Shown here one piece after another: positions 1 to 6,030 of a DNA stretch of 8,068 nucleotides. A model generated the notes under the pieces. It did no database searches, had not been told where the DNA came from, and saw nothing but the letters and a program-made list of their open reading frames with translations. Location of the stretch: positions 1-8,068 of the forward strand of contig CAAEBM010000045.1 in assembly GCA_900754115.1 (NCBI GenBank), in the 5' to 3' direction. The position numbers were made by a program, and so were the translations under genes. This DNA comes from Bacilli bacterium (lineage in GTDB: Bacteria; Bacillota_I; Bacilli_A; RFN20; CAG-631). The stretch's first letter is position 1; every line of letters begins with the position of its first letter.

Positions 1-28
1 TGATATACTAAAAAAAGAAGGTGATAGC

Positions 29-1561
29 ATGAAACATATTTTAAGAATTATTTTATATATTTTTAATGTTTTTGTAAAAATCACAATCTTTTTCTTATCT
101 TTAGCTTTGCAAATTTATGTTTTATGGCTTTCTATTTATTCGGTTCCTCATTATTACCCCTTATATATTGCCACAGTGGGAATTTCAATTATTCCCATCG
201 TTTATATTTTTAATAGTTCCAACAATGCATCCTATAAAATGTCTTGGATTATTTTAATTTTAGGATTGCCAATTGTGGGCATGATTATGTATCTGTTTTT
301 TGGACAAGGACGAAGTTTTTCTAAAAAAAGAGCAAAAAAATTAAAAGAATATGTCCTTCCTTATGTTCAAAAAAATGATGCTCTTCTTTATTTGCGGCAC
401 AATACAGATAGAAAAATTGCCAATTTATTGCATTCTACATCTAGACTTCCCTTTTTTATAGATGATGAAGTTTCATTTTTAAATGATGGTGCTCTTTGGT
501 TTGAAAAAATGATGGAAGACATTTCCAAAGCTAAAAAATATGTATTTTTAGAATATTTTATTTTCAGTGATGGTGAAACTTTAGAACGCTTATCTTCTCT
601 ATTAATTCAAAAAGCACAAGAAGGAGTGCAAATTAAAATCATCTTAGATGATATCGGTTCTAAAAAAGGATTAAAACAAAAAACAATTGATCGTTTAAAA
701 ACGCATCCAAATTTAAAAGTGTTCAGTTTTAATCCAATGGGGATGTTTTTCTCTTTAAATCTAAATTTTAGAAATCATCGTAAAATCACGATTATTGATG
801 GAGAAGTTGCTTACTGTGGTGGAACCAATATTGCGGATGAATATGTTCATAAAAAAGATCGTTTTGGCTATTGGCGTGACAATGCTTGCCGGTACGCTGG
901 AAATGCTGTCAATAGTTTTGTTTTTACTTTTTGCATTGATTGGTTTATGTCGGCAAAAGAACAATTAAATATGAATGAGTACTTTAAAGAACATCCCACT
1001 CCAACCAATCAAGAAAACTTTATTTGTCCGTTTAGTGATGGTCCTGGAGATGATGACAATCCTGGCTATACTTTATTTCGATCTATGATTGAAAACGCAA
1101 AATATTCAATTTATATTTCCACCCCTTATTTTATAATTGATCGAGAGTTTATCTGTTCTTTAGAAAATGCTGCAAAAAGTGGTATTGATGTGCGACTTTT
1201 AATACCTCATATTCCCGATAAAAAAATCCCATATATTATGACTTATTACCATGTCGGTCGATTAATAAAAAGTGGCGTAAAAGTCTATCGCTATACTCCT
1301 GGATTCACACATGCCAAAAACATTATTATTGATGATCGATATACGTTTAATGGTACTTTTAATTTAGACTATCGCAGTTTGTTTTTACACTTTGAATGTG
1401 GCGCATTCCACATTAACAAAGAACTAGCTAAAGAAATGAAAACTGATTTTCATCAAGCATTAAAACAAAGCAGACAAATATCTTACCAAGAATGGAAAAA
1501 ACGCCCACTTTATTATCGCATTGTTGAATTTCTTGGCAGTTTATTTGCTCCGCTTTTATAA
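29..1561 (+). CDS. cls: Cardiolipin synthase (phospholipase D superfamily)
   Basis: Predicted membrane enzyme that joins two phosphatidylglycerol molecules into cardiolipin, releasing glycerol. The 510-residue length is normal for bacterial Cls. The N-terminus has hydrophobic segments at about residues 5-35, 43-62 and 71-91; the last two resemble the usual phospholipase D N-terminal membrane domain. Two complete HKD motifs are present: H250-x-K252-x4-D257 within NHRKITIIDG, followed by GGTN, and H428-x-K430-x4-D435 within THAKNIIIDD, followed by NGTFNLDYRS. Both catalytic half-sites therefore look intact. The ATG is preceded by GAAGGTG (17-23) at 5 nt spacing, which supports this start. The next gene begins 14 nt after the stop, so the two are probably co-transcribed. 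The promoter lies left of the window. Family assignment is firm; the substrate is inferred from the family. Confidence 0.95.
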   Translation: MKHILRIILYIFNVFVKITIFFLSLALQIYVLWLSIYSVPHYYPLYIATVGISIIPIVYIFNSSNNASYKMSWIILILGLPIVGMIMYLFFGQGRSFSKKRAKKLKEYVLPYVQKNDALLYLRHNTDRKIANLLHSTSRLPFFIDDEVSFLNDGALWFEKMMEDISKAKKYVFLEYFIFSDGETLERLSSLLIQKAQEGVQIKIILDDIGSKKGLKQKTIDRLKTHPNLKVFSFNPMGMFFSLNLNFRNHRKITIIDGEVAYCGGTNIADEYVHKKDRFGYWRDNACRYAGNAVNSFVFTFCIDWFMSAKEQLNMNEYFKEHPTPTNQENFICPFSDGPGDDDNPGYTLFRSMIENAKYSIYISTPYFIIDREFICSLENAAKSGIDVRLLIPHIPDKKIPYIMTYYHVGRLIKSGVKVYRYTPGFTHAKNIIIDDRYTFNGTFNLDYRSLFLHFECGAFHINKELAKEMKTDFHQALKQSRQISYQEWKKRPLYYRIVEFLGSLFAPLL

Positions 1562-1575
1562 AAGGAGAAAACAAT

Positions 1576-2466
1576 ATGCATAAAATTTATGAACAAAAAA
1601 ATTTACCTTATTTAAACGTACAAGTTTGCCCTCATTGCAAGCAACTCGTTGCTTTAAATTTAAAGGTTTGTCCTCGTTGTGGGCATCCTATTGTAGAAGA
1701 TAAAAAAGAGGAATCAGTTGATGAATTTCCAACTCAAACGGTTGAAATGACAACTTCAAATTTAAAAACACCAGAGAATCAAGTCGATGAAATAGATGCT
1801 TCTTTAGACACAACAAATTTAAAAAACGATAAAGATGTTGAAAAAAAAGAAAAAGAACCTTCATTATTTTTAAGACAATTTTTTAATCTTTTTACAATTG
1901 CTTCTTTAATTTTTGGACTTGTCTTTTTACTTTGGGGTTCTTATTTTAGTATGAATGAGTTAGGTTTAGACCACACCATGTATTCTATTTCTTATACTGG
2001 GATTCAAATTTTATCTTTCAATAAAAAAGCCTTTTTTATCAGTAATGGGATAACTCAATTTTCAATATTCAGTAATTCTAATACCTACCAACAAGTCGGT
2101 ATGATTGCTTTATTTTCTTTATATGCAATTTTAACACTTTTTTTAGTTCTTGGCATTTTTATTTCTTTCGTTCGTCTTATCAAGCGACAAAAGCCTATCA
2201 CGAAATTTTATGGTTTTATTTTAATTCCTAGTGGCATTTTATGGATTGTTTCTTTTATTCATTCATTGGTATTAGAAAAAAGTAATTTTATGAAAGAAAA
2301 TCAATTTGATGTTAATAGTTCGACCATATATTTATTTTTACTCTTATTTATCTGCTGGATTCTTTTAATGTTTATCTTTTTAAAAGATGATAATCGTCCT
2401 ATTTTAAAAAAGCAGAAGCAAAAACAAAAAAAAGAATCACTTGAAGATGATCTCTTTTTAGATTAA
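1576..2466 (+). CDS. Zinc-ribbon membrane protein of unknown function
   Basis: No specific family recognised. The 296-residue protein starts with a cytoplasm-type zinc ribbon: C18-x2-C21, ten residues, then C32-x2-C35 (CPHCKQ and CPRCGH). A charged, low-complexity linker rich in Glu, Lys, Asp and Thr follows at about 40-97. Four hydrophobic segments lie at about 101-124, 174-198, 211-233 and 251-269, and the tail (270-296) is rich in Lys and Gln and ends in acidic residues. This is the common 'zinc ribbon plus membrane domain' layout of low-GC Gram-positive bacteria, whose members are mostly uncharacterised. The RBS AAAGGAG (1561-1567) overlaps the last base of the cardiolipin synthase stop codon at 8 nt spacing, which points to coupled expression from one mRNA. 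A role in the envelope or lipid metabolism is only inferred from that linkage. The CDS is firm; the function is unknown. Confidence 0.85.
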   Translation: MHKIYEQKNLPYLNVQVCPHCKQLVALNLKVCPRCGHPIVEDKKEESVDEFPTQTVEMTTSNLKTPENQVDEIDASLDTTNLKNDKDVEKKEKEPSLFLRQFFNLFTIASLIFGLVFLLWGSYFSMNELGLDHTMYSISYTGIQILSFNKKAFFISNGITQFSIFSNSNTYQQVGMIALFSLYAILTLFLVLGIFISFVRLIKRQKPITKFYGFILIPSGILWIVSFIHSLVLEKSNFMKENQFDVNSSTIYLFLLLFICWILLMFIFLKDDNRPILKKQKQKQKKESLEDDLFLD

Positions 2467-2518
2467 AAATAATGAATGCACTATAAGTTGGTACTATCAA
2501 TAAATGAACATAAAACTA

Positions 2519-2540
2519 AAAAAGCCTTAATAGGCTTTTT
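2519..2540. terminator. Bidirectional intrinsic terminator between convergent genes
   Basis: A perfect 9-bp stem pairs AAAAAGCCT (2519-2527) with AGGCTTTTT (2532-2540) around a 4-nt loop, TAAT. The stem ends in a T run on both strands, so it can stop both the zinc-ribbon transcript and the convergent leucine-rich repeat lipoprotein transcript. The rest of the 147-nt gap (2467-2613) shows nothing else recognisable. Confidence 0.85.
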
Positions 2541-2613
2541 ATTATAAATCAATTAATAGAAATAGAACTGCTTTATAAAACTATCATATTAACTAGTTAA
2601 CATTTATACAGAA

Positions 2614-4452
2614 TTATTCTTTAGGAGTCGGAATACCATCAACATATTCCCATTGATTTGCCCAATATACTGCTTGAGCATCTCCATTCCAAAATGAATC
2701 CCAACCTCGTTCATTTCTTTCACAATAGATGGTTAAGGAATTACAACCCCTGAATGCACTACTTCCAATAGAATTCACACTATTTGGAATAACTATTGAA
2801 GTTAAGGAAGTACAATTAAAGAATGCACCACATCCAATTGAAATCACATTATTTCCAATATTTACTGATTCTAATGAACTACAACCATTGAATGCATTAT
2901 TCATAATGACCTTTGTATTATTATGGACTACCGCTGAAGTTATTGATGAATCTTTTGCTCTTACTAATACTAAATATGGATTAGTATCATTTCCTAGATA
3001 TAAACAATTTCCATATTCATTATATTGCAATGAACTACAATCAGAGAATGCATCATTTCCTATGGAAATAACACTATCTGGAATGACTATTGAAGTTAAG
3101 CGACTACAATTTTCGAATGCTGTCATTCCAATTGAAATAACGCTATCTGAAATAGCTACTGAAGTTAAAAAGGTACAATAAGAGAATGCTCTATCCATAA
3201 TGAATTTTGTATTATTAGGTATTAAAATTGAAGCTATTGATGAATCTTTTTTTCTTACCAATACTAAATATGGATTAATATCATTCCCCAAATATAAACA
3301 ATTTTCATATTCATTATATTGCAATGCACTACAACCATAGAATGCATAATCTCCAATATGGGTAACACTATTTGGAATAACTATTGAAGTTAATGAGCTA
3401 CAACCCCTGAATGCAGAATCTCCTATATAGATAACACTATCGGGAATTTCTATTGAAATTAAAGAACTACAACCATAGAATGCATCAGCCACAATATAAG
3501 TTACATTTTTTCCAATTATTACAGAAGTTAAACGCTTGCAATTCTGAAATGCATTATTTCCAATATGAGTAACATTATCCCCAATTTTTACCGAAGTTAA
3601 ACCGCTACATTGATAGAATGCATAACTTCCTATAGAAGTTACGCTATCTGGAATGACTATTGAAGAAGTTAGTGAACTACAACCCTCGAATGCACCATAT
3701 CCAATTGAAGTCACATTATTTCCAATTTTTATTGATTTTAATACACTACATTGATAGAACGTAAAATCTCCAATAGAAGAAATCACACTATCGGGAATAT
3801 TTATTGAAGTTAATGAACTACAACCATTGAATGCTTCATCCATAATGAATTTTGTATTATTAGGTATTAAAGTAGAAGTTATTGATGAATCTTTTGCTCT
3901 TACTAATACTAAATATGGATTAGTATCATTTCCCAAATATAAACAGTTTCCATATTCATTATATTGTAATGCGTCGCCACTTCCAAATGCCCTTTTTCCA
4001 ATATAAGTTACACTATCAGGAATATTTATTGAAGTTAAAGAACTACAACCATTGAATGCAAAATCTCCAATAGAAGTTACACTATTCGGAATGACTATTG
4101 AAGTTAAAAGACTGCAATCACTGAATGCACAACTTCCAATATAAATAACACTATCAGGAATAACTATTGAAGTTAAGAAATAACAATGGTAGAATGCATT
4201 GTCTGATATTCCTATTACTGGATAGTTATTGTATGTTGAAGGAATAACAATTTTTATATCTTCGCAATTTCCTATTCCTGTTACAATATAACCTTTCTCA
4301 TCATTTGATAATTCATAACTTAAATTTTTACTTTCTATTGATATATTACTTGATGAATTATTACTAGAAATATCTGAAGAATTACTATTGTTGCAACTTG
4401 TACATACTAATAGACCGATAATAAGTAACAATAAATTTTTTATCTTTTTCAT
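2614..4452 (-). CDS. BspA-like leucine-rich repeat lipoprotein (LRR_5 type)
   Basis: Predicted surface-anchored protein of 612 residues. It starts MKKIKN, then has a hydrophobic signal (about 6-18) and a likely lipidated C20 (VCTSC). The Cys at -3 makes the lipobox slightly non-canonical. A Ser/Asn-rich linker (21-42) and an N-cap segment (about 42-66) lead into 18 repeats of about 23 residues, consensus IxIPxSVxxIGxxAFxxCSxLTS, spanning about 66-574. Three copies of a 43-residue module (162-204, 377-419, 475-517) interrupt the array. The C-terminal tail (575-612) is rich in Trp. The ATG at 4452 is chosen because AAGGAGGGGA (4461-4470) sits 8 nt upstream; an in-frame TTG at 4485 would place that site inside the gene. 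BspA-like proteins are often involved in adhesion or host interaction; here that is inferred from family only. The gene stands alone, convergent with its left neighbour. Confidence 0.9.
   Translation of the reverse strand: MKKIKNLLLLIIGLLVCTSCNNSNSSDISSNNSSSNISIESKNLSYELSNDEKGYIVTGIGNCEDIKIVIPSTYNNYPVIGISDNAFYHCYFLTSIVIPDSVIYIGSCAFSDCSLLTSIVIPNSVTSIGDFAFNGCSSLTSINIPDSVTYIGKRAFGSGDALQYNEYGNCLYLGNDTNPYLVLVRAKDSSITSTLIPNNTKFIMDEAFNGCSSLTSINIPDSVISSIGDFTFYQCSVLKSIKIGNNVTSIGYGAFEGCSSLTSSIVIPDSVTSIGSYAFYQCSGLTSVKIGDNVTHIGNNAFQNCKRLTSVIIGKNVTYIVADAFYGCSSLISIEIPDSVIYIGDSAFRGCSSLTSIVIPNSVTHIGDYAFYGCSALQYNEYENCLYLGNDINPYLVLVRKKDSSIASILIPNNTKFIMDRAFSYCTFLTSVAISDSVISIGMTAFENCSRLTSIVIPDSVISIGNDAFSDCSSLQYNEYGNCLYLGNDTNPYLVLVRAKDSSITSAVVHNNTKVIMNNAFNGCSSLESVNIGNNVISIGCGAFFNCTSLTSIVIPNSVNSIGSSAFRGCNSLTIYCERNERGWDSFWNGDAQAVYWANQWEYVDGIPTPKE
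2902..3030 (-). repeat. Interrupting module, copy 3 (129 bp)
   Basis: Encodes residues 475-517. Its first two-thirds are nearly identical to copy 1, including the NEYGNC, GNDTNPYLVLV and RAKDSSITS stretches. The end has diverged: AVVHNNTKVIM in place of TLIPNNTKFIM. It starts 294 bp (98 codons) after copy 2, so the spacing of the modules is unequal. Confidence 0.85.
3196..3324 (-). repeat. Interrupting module, copy 2 (129 bp)
   Basis: Encodes residues 377-419, the same 43-residue length as copies 1 and 3. It differs from copy 1 at few positions, for example NEYENC for NEYGNC, NDIN for NDTN and RKKD for RAKD. It starts 645 bp after copy 1 in the reading direction, which is 215 codons. Confidence 0.85.
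3841..3969 (-). repeat. Interrupting module, copy 1 (129 bp)
   Basis: Encodes residues 162-204 of the lipoprotein, running from LQYNEYGNCLYLGND to NNTKFIM. It replaces the end of one leucine-rich repeat and leads directly into the AFNGCSSLTS half of the next. It matches copies 2 and 3 closely in DNA and protein. Similar inserts (LYLGNxxNPYLVLV-type) are known in BspA-like proteins of gut Firmicutes. Confidence 0.85.
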
Positions 4453-4498
4453 TTTAATTTTCCCCTCCTTTTGTAATTTATACAATCATCTTTATAAC

Positions 4499-4527
4499 AT
4501 ATTATCTCTTGCTCAATTCCATATGAA
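4499..4527 (-). promoter_or_regulatory. Candidate promoter of the LRR lipoprotein gene
   Basis: Read on the minus strand, TTCATA (4527-4522) and TAATAT (4504-4499) are separated by 17 nt. Each matches four or more positions of the sigma-A boxes. This would give a leader of about 40 nt with the strong RBS near its end. In AT-rich DNA such matches arise by chance, so this is tentative. Confidence 0.35.
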
Positions 4528-4565
4528 AATAAAATAATCCCCTCCTAAAACAAAATGAATCTAGT

Positions 4566-4594
4566 TTTACCCCAGATCCATAAAAAGATATAAT
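4566..4594 (+). promoter_or_regulatory. Candidate plus-strand promoter facing the empty gap
   Basis: TTTACC (4566-4571) and a perfect TATAAT (4589-4594) are spaced 17 nt apart. Transcription would begin near 4601, just before the C8 run, and point away from the lipoprotein gene. No protein gene follows on this strand before 6031, so if real it drives a short RNA. A stem-loop with T-rich flank lies at 4684-4717. Confidence 0.35.
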
Positions 4595-4683
4595 ATTACT
4601 ATTACCCCCCCCGATTATAATATAAACGAAGGGAGCAAGGAGTTTATTATTCTAGATGTTTTGTTTACAATTTAATTATAATT

Positions 4684-4717
4684 GATAGATATTACTAATG
4701 CAATATCTATCTTGTTT
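4684..4717 (+). terminator. Perfect inverted repeat followed by TTGTTTT, possible terminator
   Basis: GATAGATATT (4684-4693) pairs perfectly with AATATCTATC (4702-4711) around an 8-nt loop, followed on the plus strand by TTGTTTT. The stem is 10 bp but has only two GC pairs, so it is a weak terminator. The minus-strand side has no T run. A dyad binding site for a regulator is the alternative. Confidence 0.4.
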
Positions 4718-4793
4718 TAAAATAAATTAATCATAATAATGAATACTTTTAGCTAATAAATATATTCCTTTTTATCGGTAAAATAAAACAAAT

Positions 4794-4824
4794 AAAAAAG
4801 CATCTGTCATAAACAAATGCCTTT
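4794..4824 (-). terminator. Intrinsic terminator of the phosphatase-fold gene
   Basis: On the minus strand, GCATTTGT (4820-4813) pairs with ACAGATGC (4807-4800) around the loop TTATG, with one G-T pair. A six-T run (4799-4794) follows. Flanking AAAG/TTTT can extend the stem to 12 pairs. It lies 17 nt beyond the stop codon at 4841. Confidence 0.8.
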
Positions 4825-4840
4825 AATTTCAATAAATCTT

Positions 4841-5935
4841 TTATTCACTTAGTGTAAAAGTCATCAATACAGGTTGATGATCAGAATATAAAAATTCATT
4901 TTCGATAATTTGACTTTTTTCATAAGAAACATAAATATTATCAGAAACAATAAATCCATCGACAACACAAAAGAAATTTTTCTTATCCTTACCTTCATTT
5001 TGTTTATCATAGGGAATATCAGTTGAACGAACAGAAGGAGCATTTTGAATTTTTACAATCTTAAATCCTTCTGTTAAAGAAGATTCTGGGAAAGTTTGAA
5101 CCCAATCTGGAACTGGTTGGTTAGTAAAAGAAGCCCCTTGGTCTCCAATTAAATCATGATTATAATCCCCACCAACTAAAACATAATTCCCTTTTTGTTT
5201 TTCTTCATTTAAAATTGCATTGAGTACTTCTAATTGTTTTTTACGAATTAAACCCCCTTTATCATAAGCTGATAAATGAACGTGAATCAATACCAATTCT
5301 TGTTTAGAATCTTGGATCGGCAGACGATGAATTTGTATGGCTCTGTCTAAATCAAAAAATTTCGTCGGCCAAGTATTATCAACTGGTAAACTTCTTCTTA
5401 CACTAGATTGAATTTGATATTTCGAAAACATTGTTAACCCAGACATGACAGAACCATGAGGTTTAAATAAAGGATAGAATAAAAATCCCGAGTGAAAATT
5501 AATGGAATGAACATGAGAATAATCTAAAAATGCTTGTGCAAATTGTTCATCTTGATTGACATGATGACTGCGAGTAGCATTCGTATCCACTTCTTGTAAA
5601 AAAATAAAATCTGGATTTTGACTTTGAATTGTTTCAATCACACCTTGTGTATTTTTTAACACTTCTTTTTTACTTTTAGCAGTAGAATCCTTTCCACCAT
5701 CCATAAAGAAACTAAAATCTTGAGAATATGCTCCAAATCCCACATTATAAGTCATAATCTGATATTCTTGATTTTTTTGCACTTGTTGTTGAATTGGATT
5801 TTTAATTGTTTCAGTTTGGAAATCCTCTATACGATAATATTGCAAGGTAATATAACTTGCATATCCAGCAACTATCAAGATGACTATAAAAAGAATGCAA
5901 GCAACAATTTTAAGAAATTTTTTCAAAAAAACCAC
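4841..5935 (-). CDS. Membrane-anchored endonuclease/exonuclease/phosphatase-family protein
   Basis: A 364-residue metal-dependent hydrolase of the DNase I-like fold. Residues 8-30 form one hydrophobic segment after a basic start (KKFLK), so the catalytic part is probably anchored outside the membrane. The fold's active-site landmarks are all present in order: N64 (TYNVG), E115 (LQEVD), H218/H220 (HVHLSA), D257 and N259 (GGDYNHD), D326 (VVDGF) and D352-H353 (YSDHQP). The substrate cannot be told: the family includes nucleases, phosphodiesterases and sphingomyelinase-like enzymes. The start is uncertain. A GTG at 5935 is only 2 nt from AAAAGG (5938-5943), whereas a TTG at 5926 (residue 4) lies 11 nt away; an in-frame TAA upstream excludes longer forms. 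The gene stands alone, divergent from the response regulator, with its own terminator. Confidence 0.88.
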   Translation of the reverse strand: MVFLKKFLKIVACILFIVILIVAGYASYITLQYYRIEDFQTETIKNPIQQQVQKNQEYQIMTYNVGFGAYSQDFSFFMDGGKDSTAKSKKEVLKNTQGVIETIQSQNPDFIFLQEVDTNATRSHHVNQDEQFAQAFLDYSHVHSINFHSGFLFYPLFKPHGSVMSGLTMFSKYQIQSSVRRSLPVDNTWPTKFFDLDRAIQIHRLPIQDSKQELVLIHVHLSAYDKGGLIRKKQLEVLNAILNEEKQKGNYVLVGGDYNHDLIGDQGASFTNQPVPDWVQTFPESSLTEGFKIVKIQNAPSVRSTDIPYDKQNEGKDKKNFFCVVDGFIVSDNIYVSYEKSQIIENEFLYSDHQPVLMTFTLSE

Positions 5936-6030
5936 GACCTTTTCTTTTTAACAATTATATTATACGTGATTTTCATAAATAATTAATGTTTTTTTTAAAA
6001 AGTAGTTTATAATAAAAGAAGGTGAGTAAG
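5936..6030. promoter_or_regulatory. Divergent promoter region of hydrolase and two-component genes
   Basis: This 95-nt AT-rich gap must hold promoters for both directions unless the genes are read from elsewhere. A perfect minus-strand TATAAT lies at 5964-5959, about 24 nt before the GTG, but no good -35 box sits at the right distance (best TTAATT, 16 nt away). A plus-strand TATAAT at 6008-6013 is very close to the response regulator RBS (AGAAGGTGA, 6016-6024), so initiation there would leave almost no leader. A shared regulator site is possible, but no clear direct repeat for an OmpR-type protein was seen. Confidence 0.45.

Larger units (their letters stand above)
2731..4257 (-). repeat. Array of about 69-bp leucine-rich repeat units
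   Basis: Eighteen units with the core [A/T]F-x2-C (one has GSG instead of the Cys) are encoded here. The similarity is visible in the DNA as well as the protein: phrases such as GGAATAACTATTGAAGTTAA recur (plus-strand reading near 2787, 3374 and 4158), with a GGAATGACTATTGAAGTTAA variant near 3079 and 4090. The period is 69 bp, broken by the three inserted modules and by two units that are one codon longer. Such conserved direct repeats can recombine and change the repeat number; no such event can be shown from one sequence. Confidence 0.85.
4453..4840. other. 388-nt intergenic region upstream of the LRR lipoprotein
   Basis: No credible protein gene lies here. In order it holds the lipoprotein ribosome binding site (4461-4470); a candidate minus-strand promoter (4499-4527); a second copy of the plus-strand string CCCCTCCT (4539-4546; the first is 4462-4469); a candidate plus-strand promoter (4566-4594); a C8 run (4605-4612) followed by TATAAT-like sequence readable on both strands; a perfect inverted repeat (4684-4711); and the terminator of the downstream-facing hydrolase gene (4794-4824). 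The segment 4718-4793 is plain AT-rich DNA in which I see nothing. Two tiny reading frames occur: nine codons from the ATG at 4656 (+) and six codons from the ATG at 4522 (-). Both have poor RBS spacing, so neither is called. Confidence 0.7.

Noticed and set aside
761..964. A 67-codon minus-strand frame in the cardiolipin synthase gene
   Set aside because: It lies opposite the first HKD motif region of an intact gene and has no support of its own.
2729..3181. A 150-codon open frame on the plus strand across the repeat gene
   Set aside because: It is antisense to the leucine-rich repeats; its own regularity simply mirrors the repeat DNA, and it has no RBS or independent protein features.
2731..4257. 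CRISPR array or tandem satellite as explanation of the repeats
   Set aside because: The repeats are contiguous, in frame, 69 bp long without unique spacers, and encode a known repeat protein fold.
4453..4485. Upstream TTG extension of the lipoprotein (11 extra residues)
   Set aside because: It would place the strong RBS inside the coding region and put a charged stretch before the signal peptide; the ATG at 4452 fits both.
5720..5986. An 88-codon plus-strand frame over the start of the hydrolase gene
   Set aside because: Antisense to the membrane segment and N-terminus of a clear enzyme gene; low-complexity product and no good RBS.
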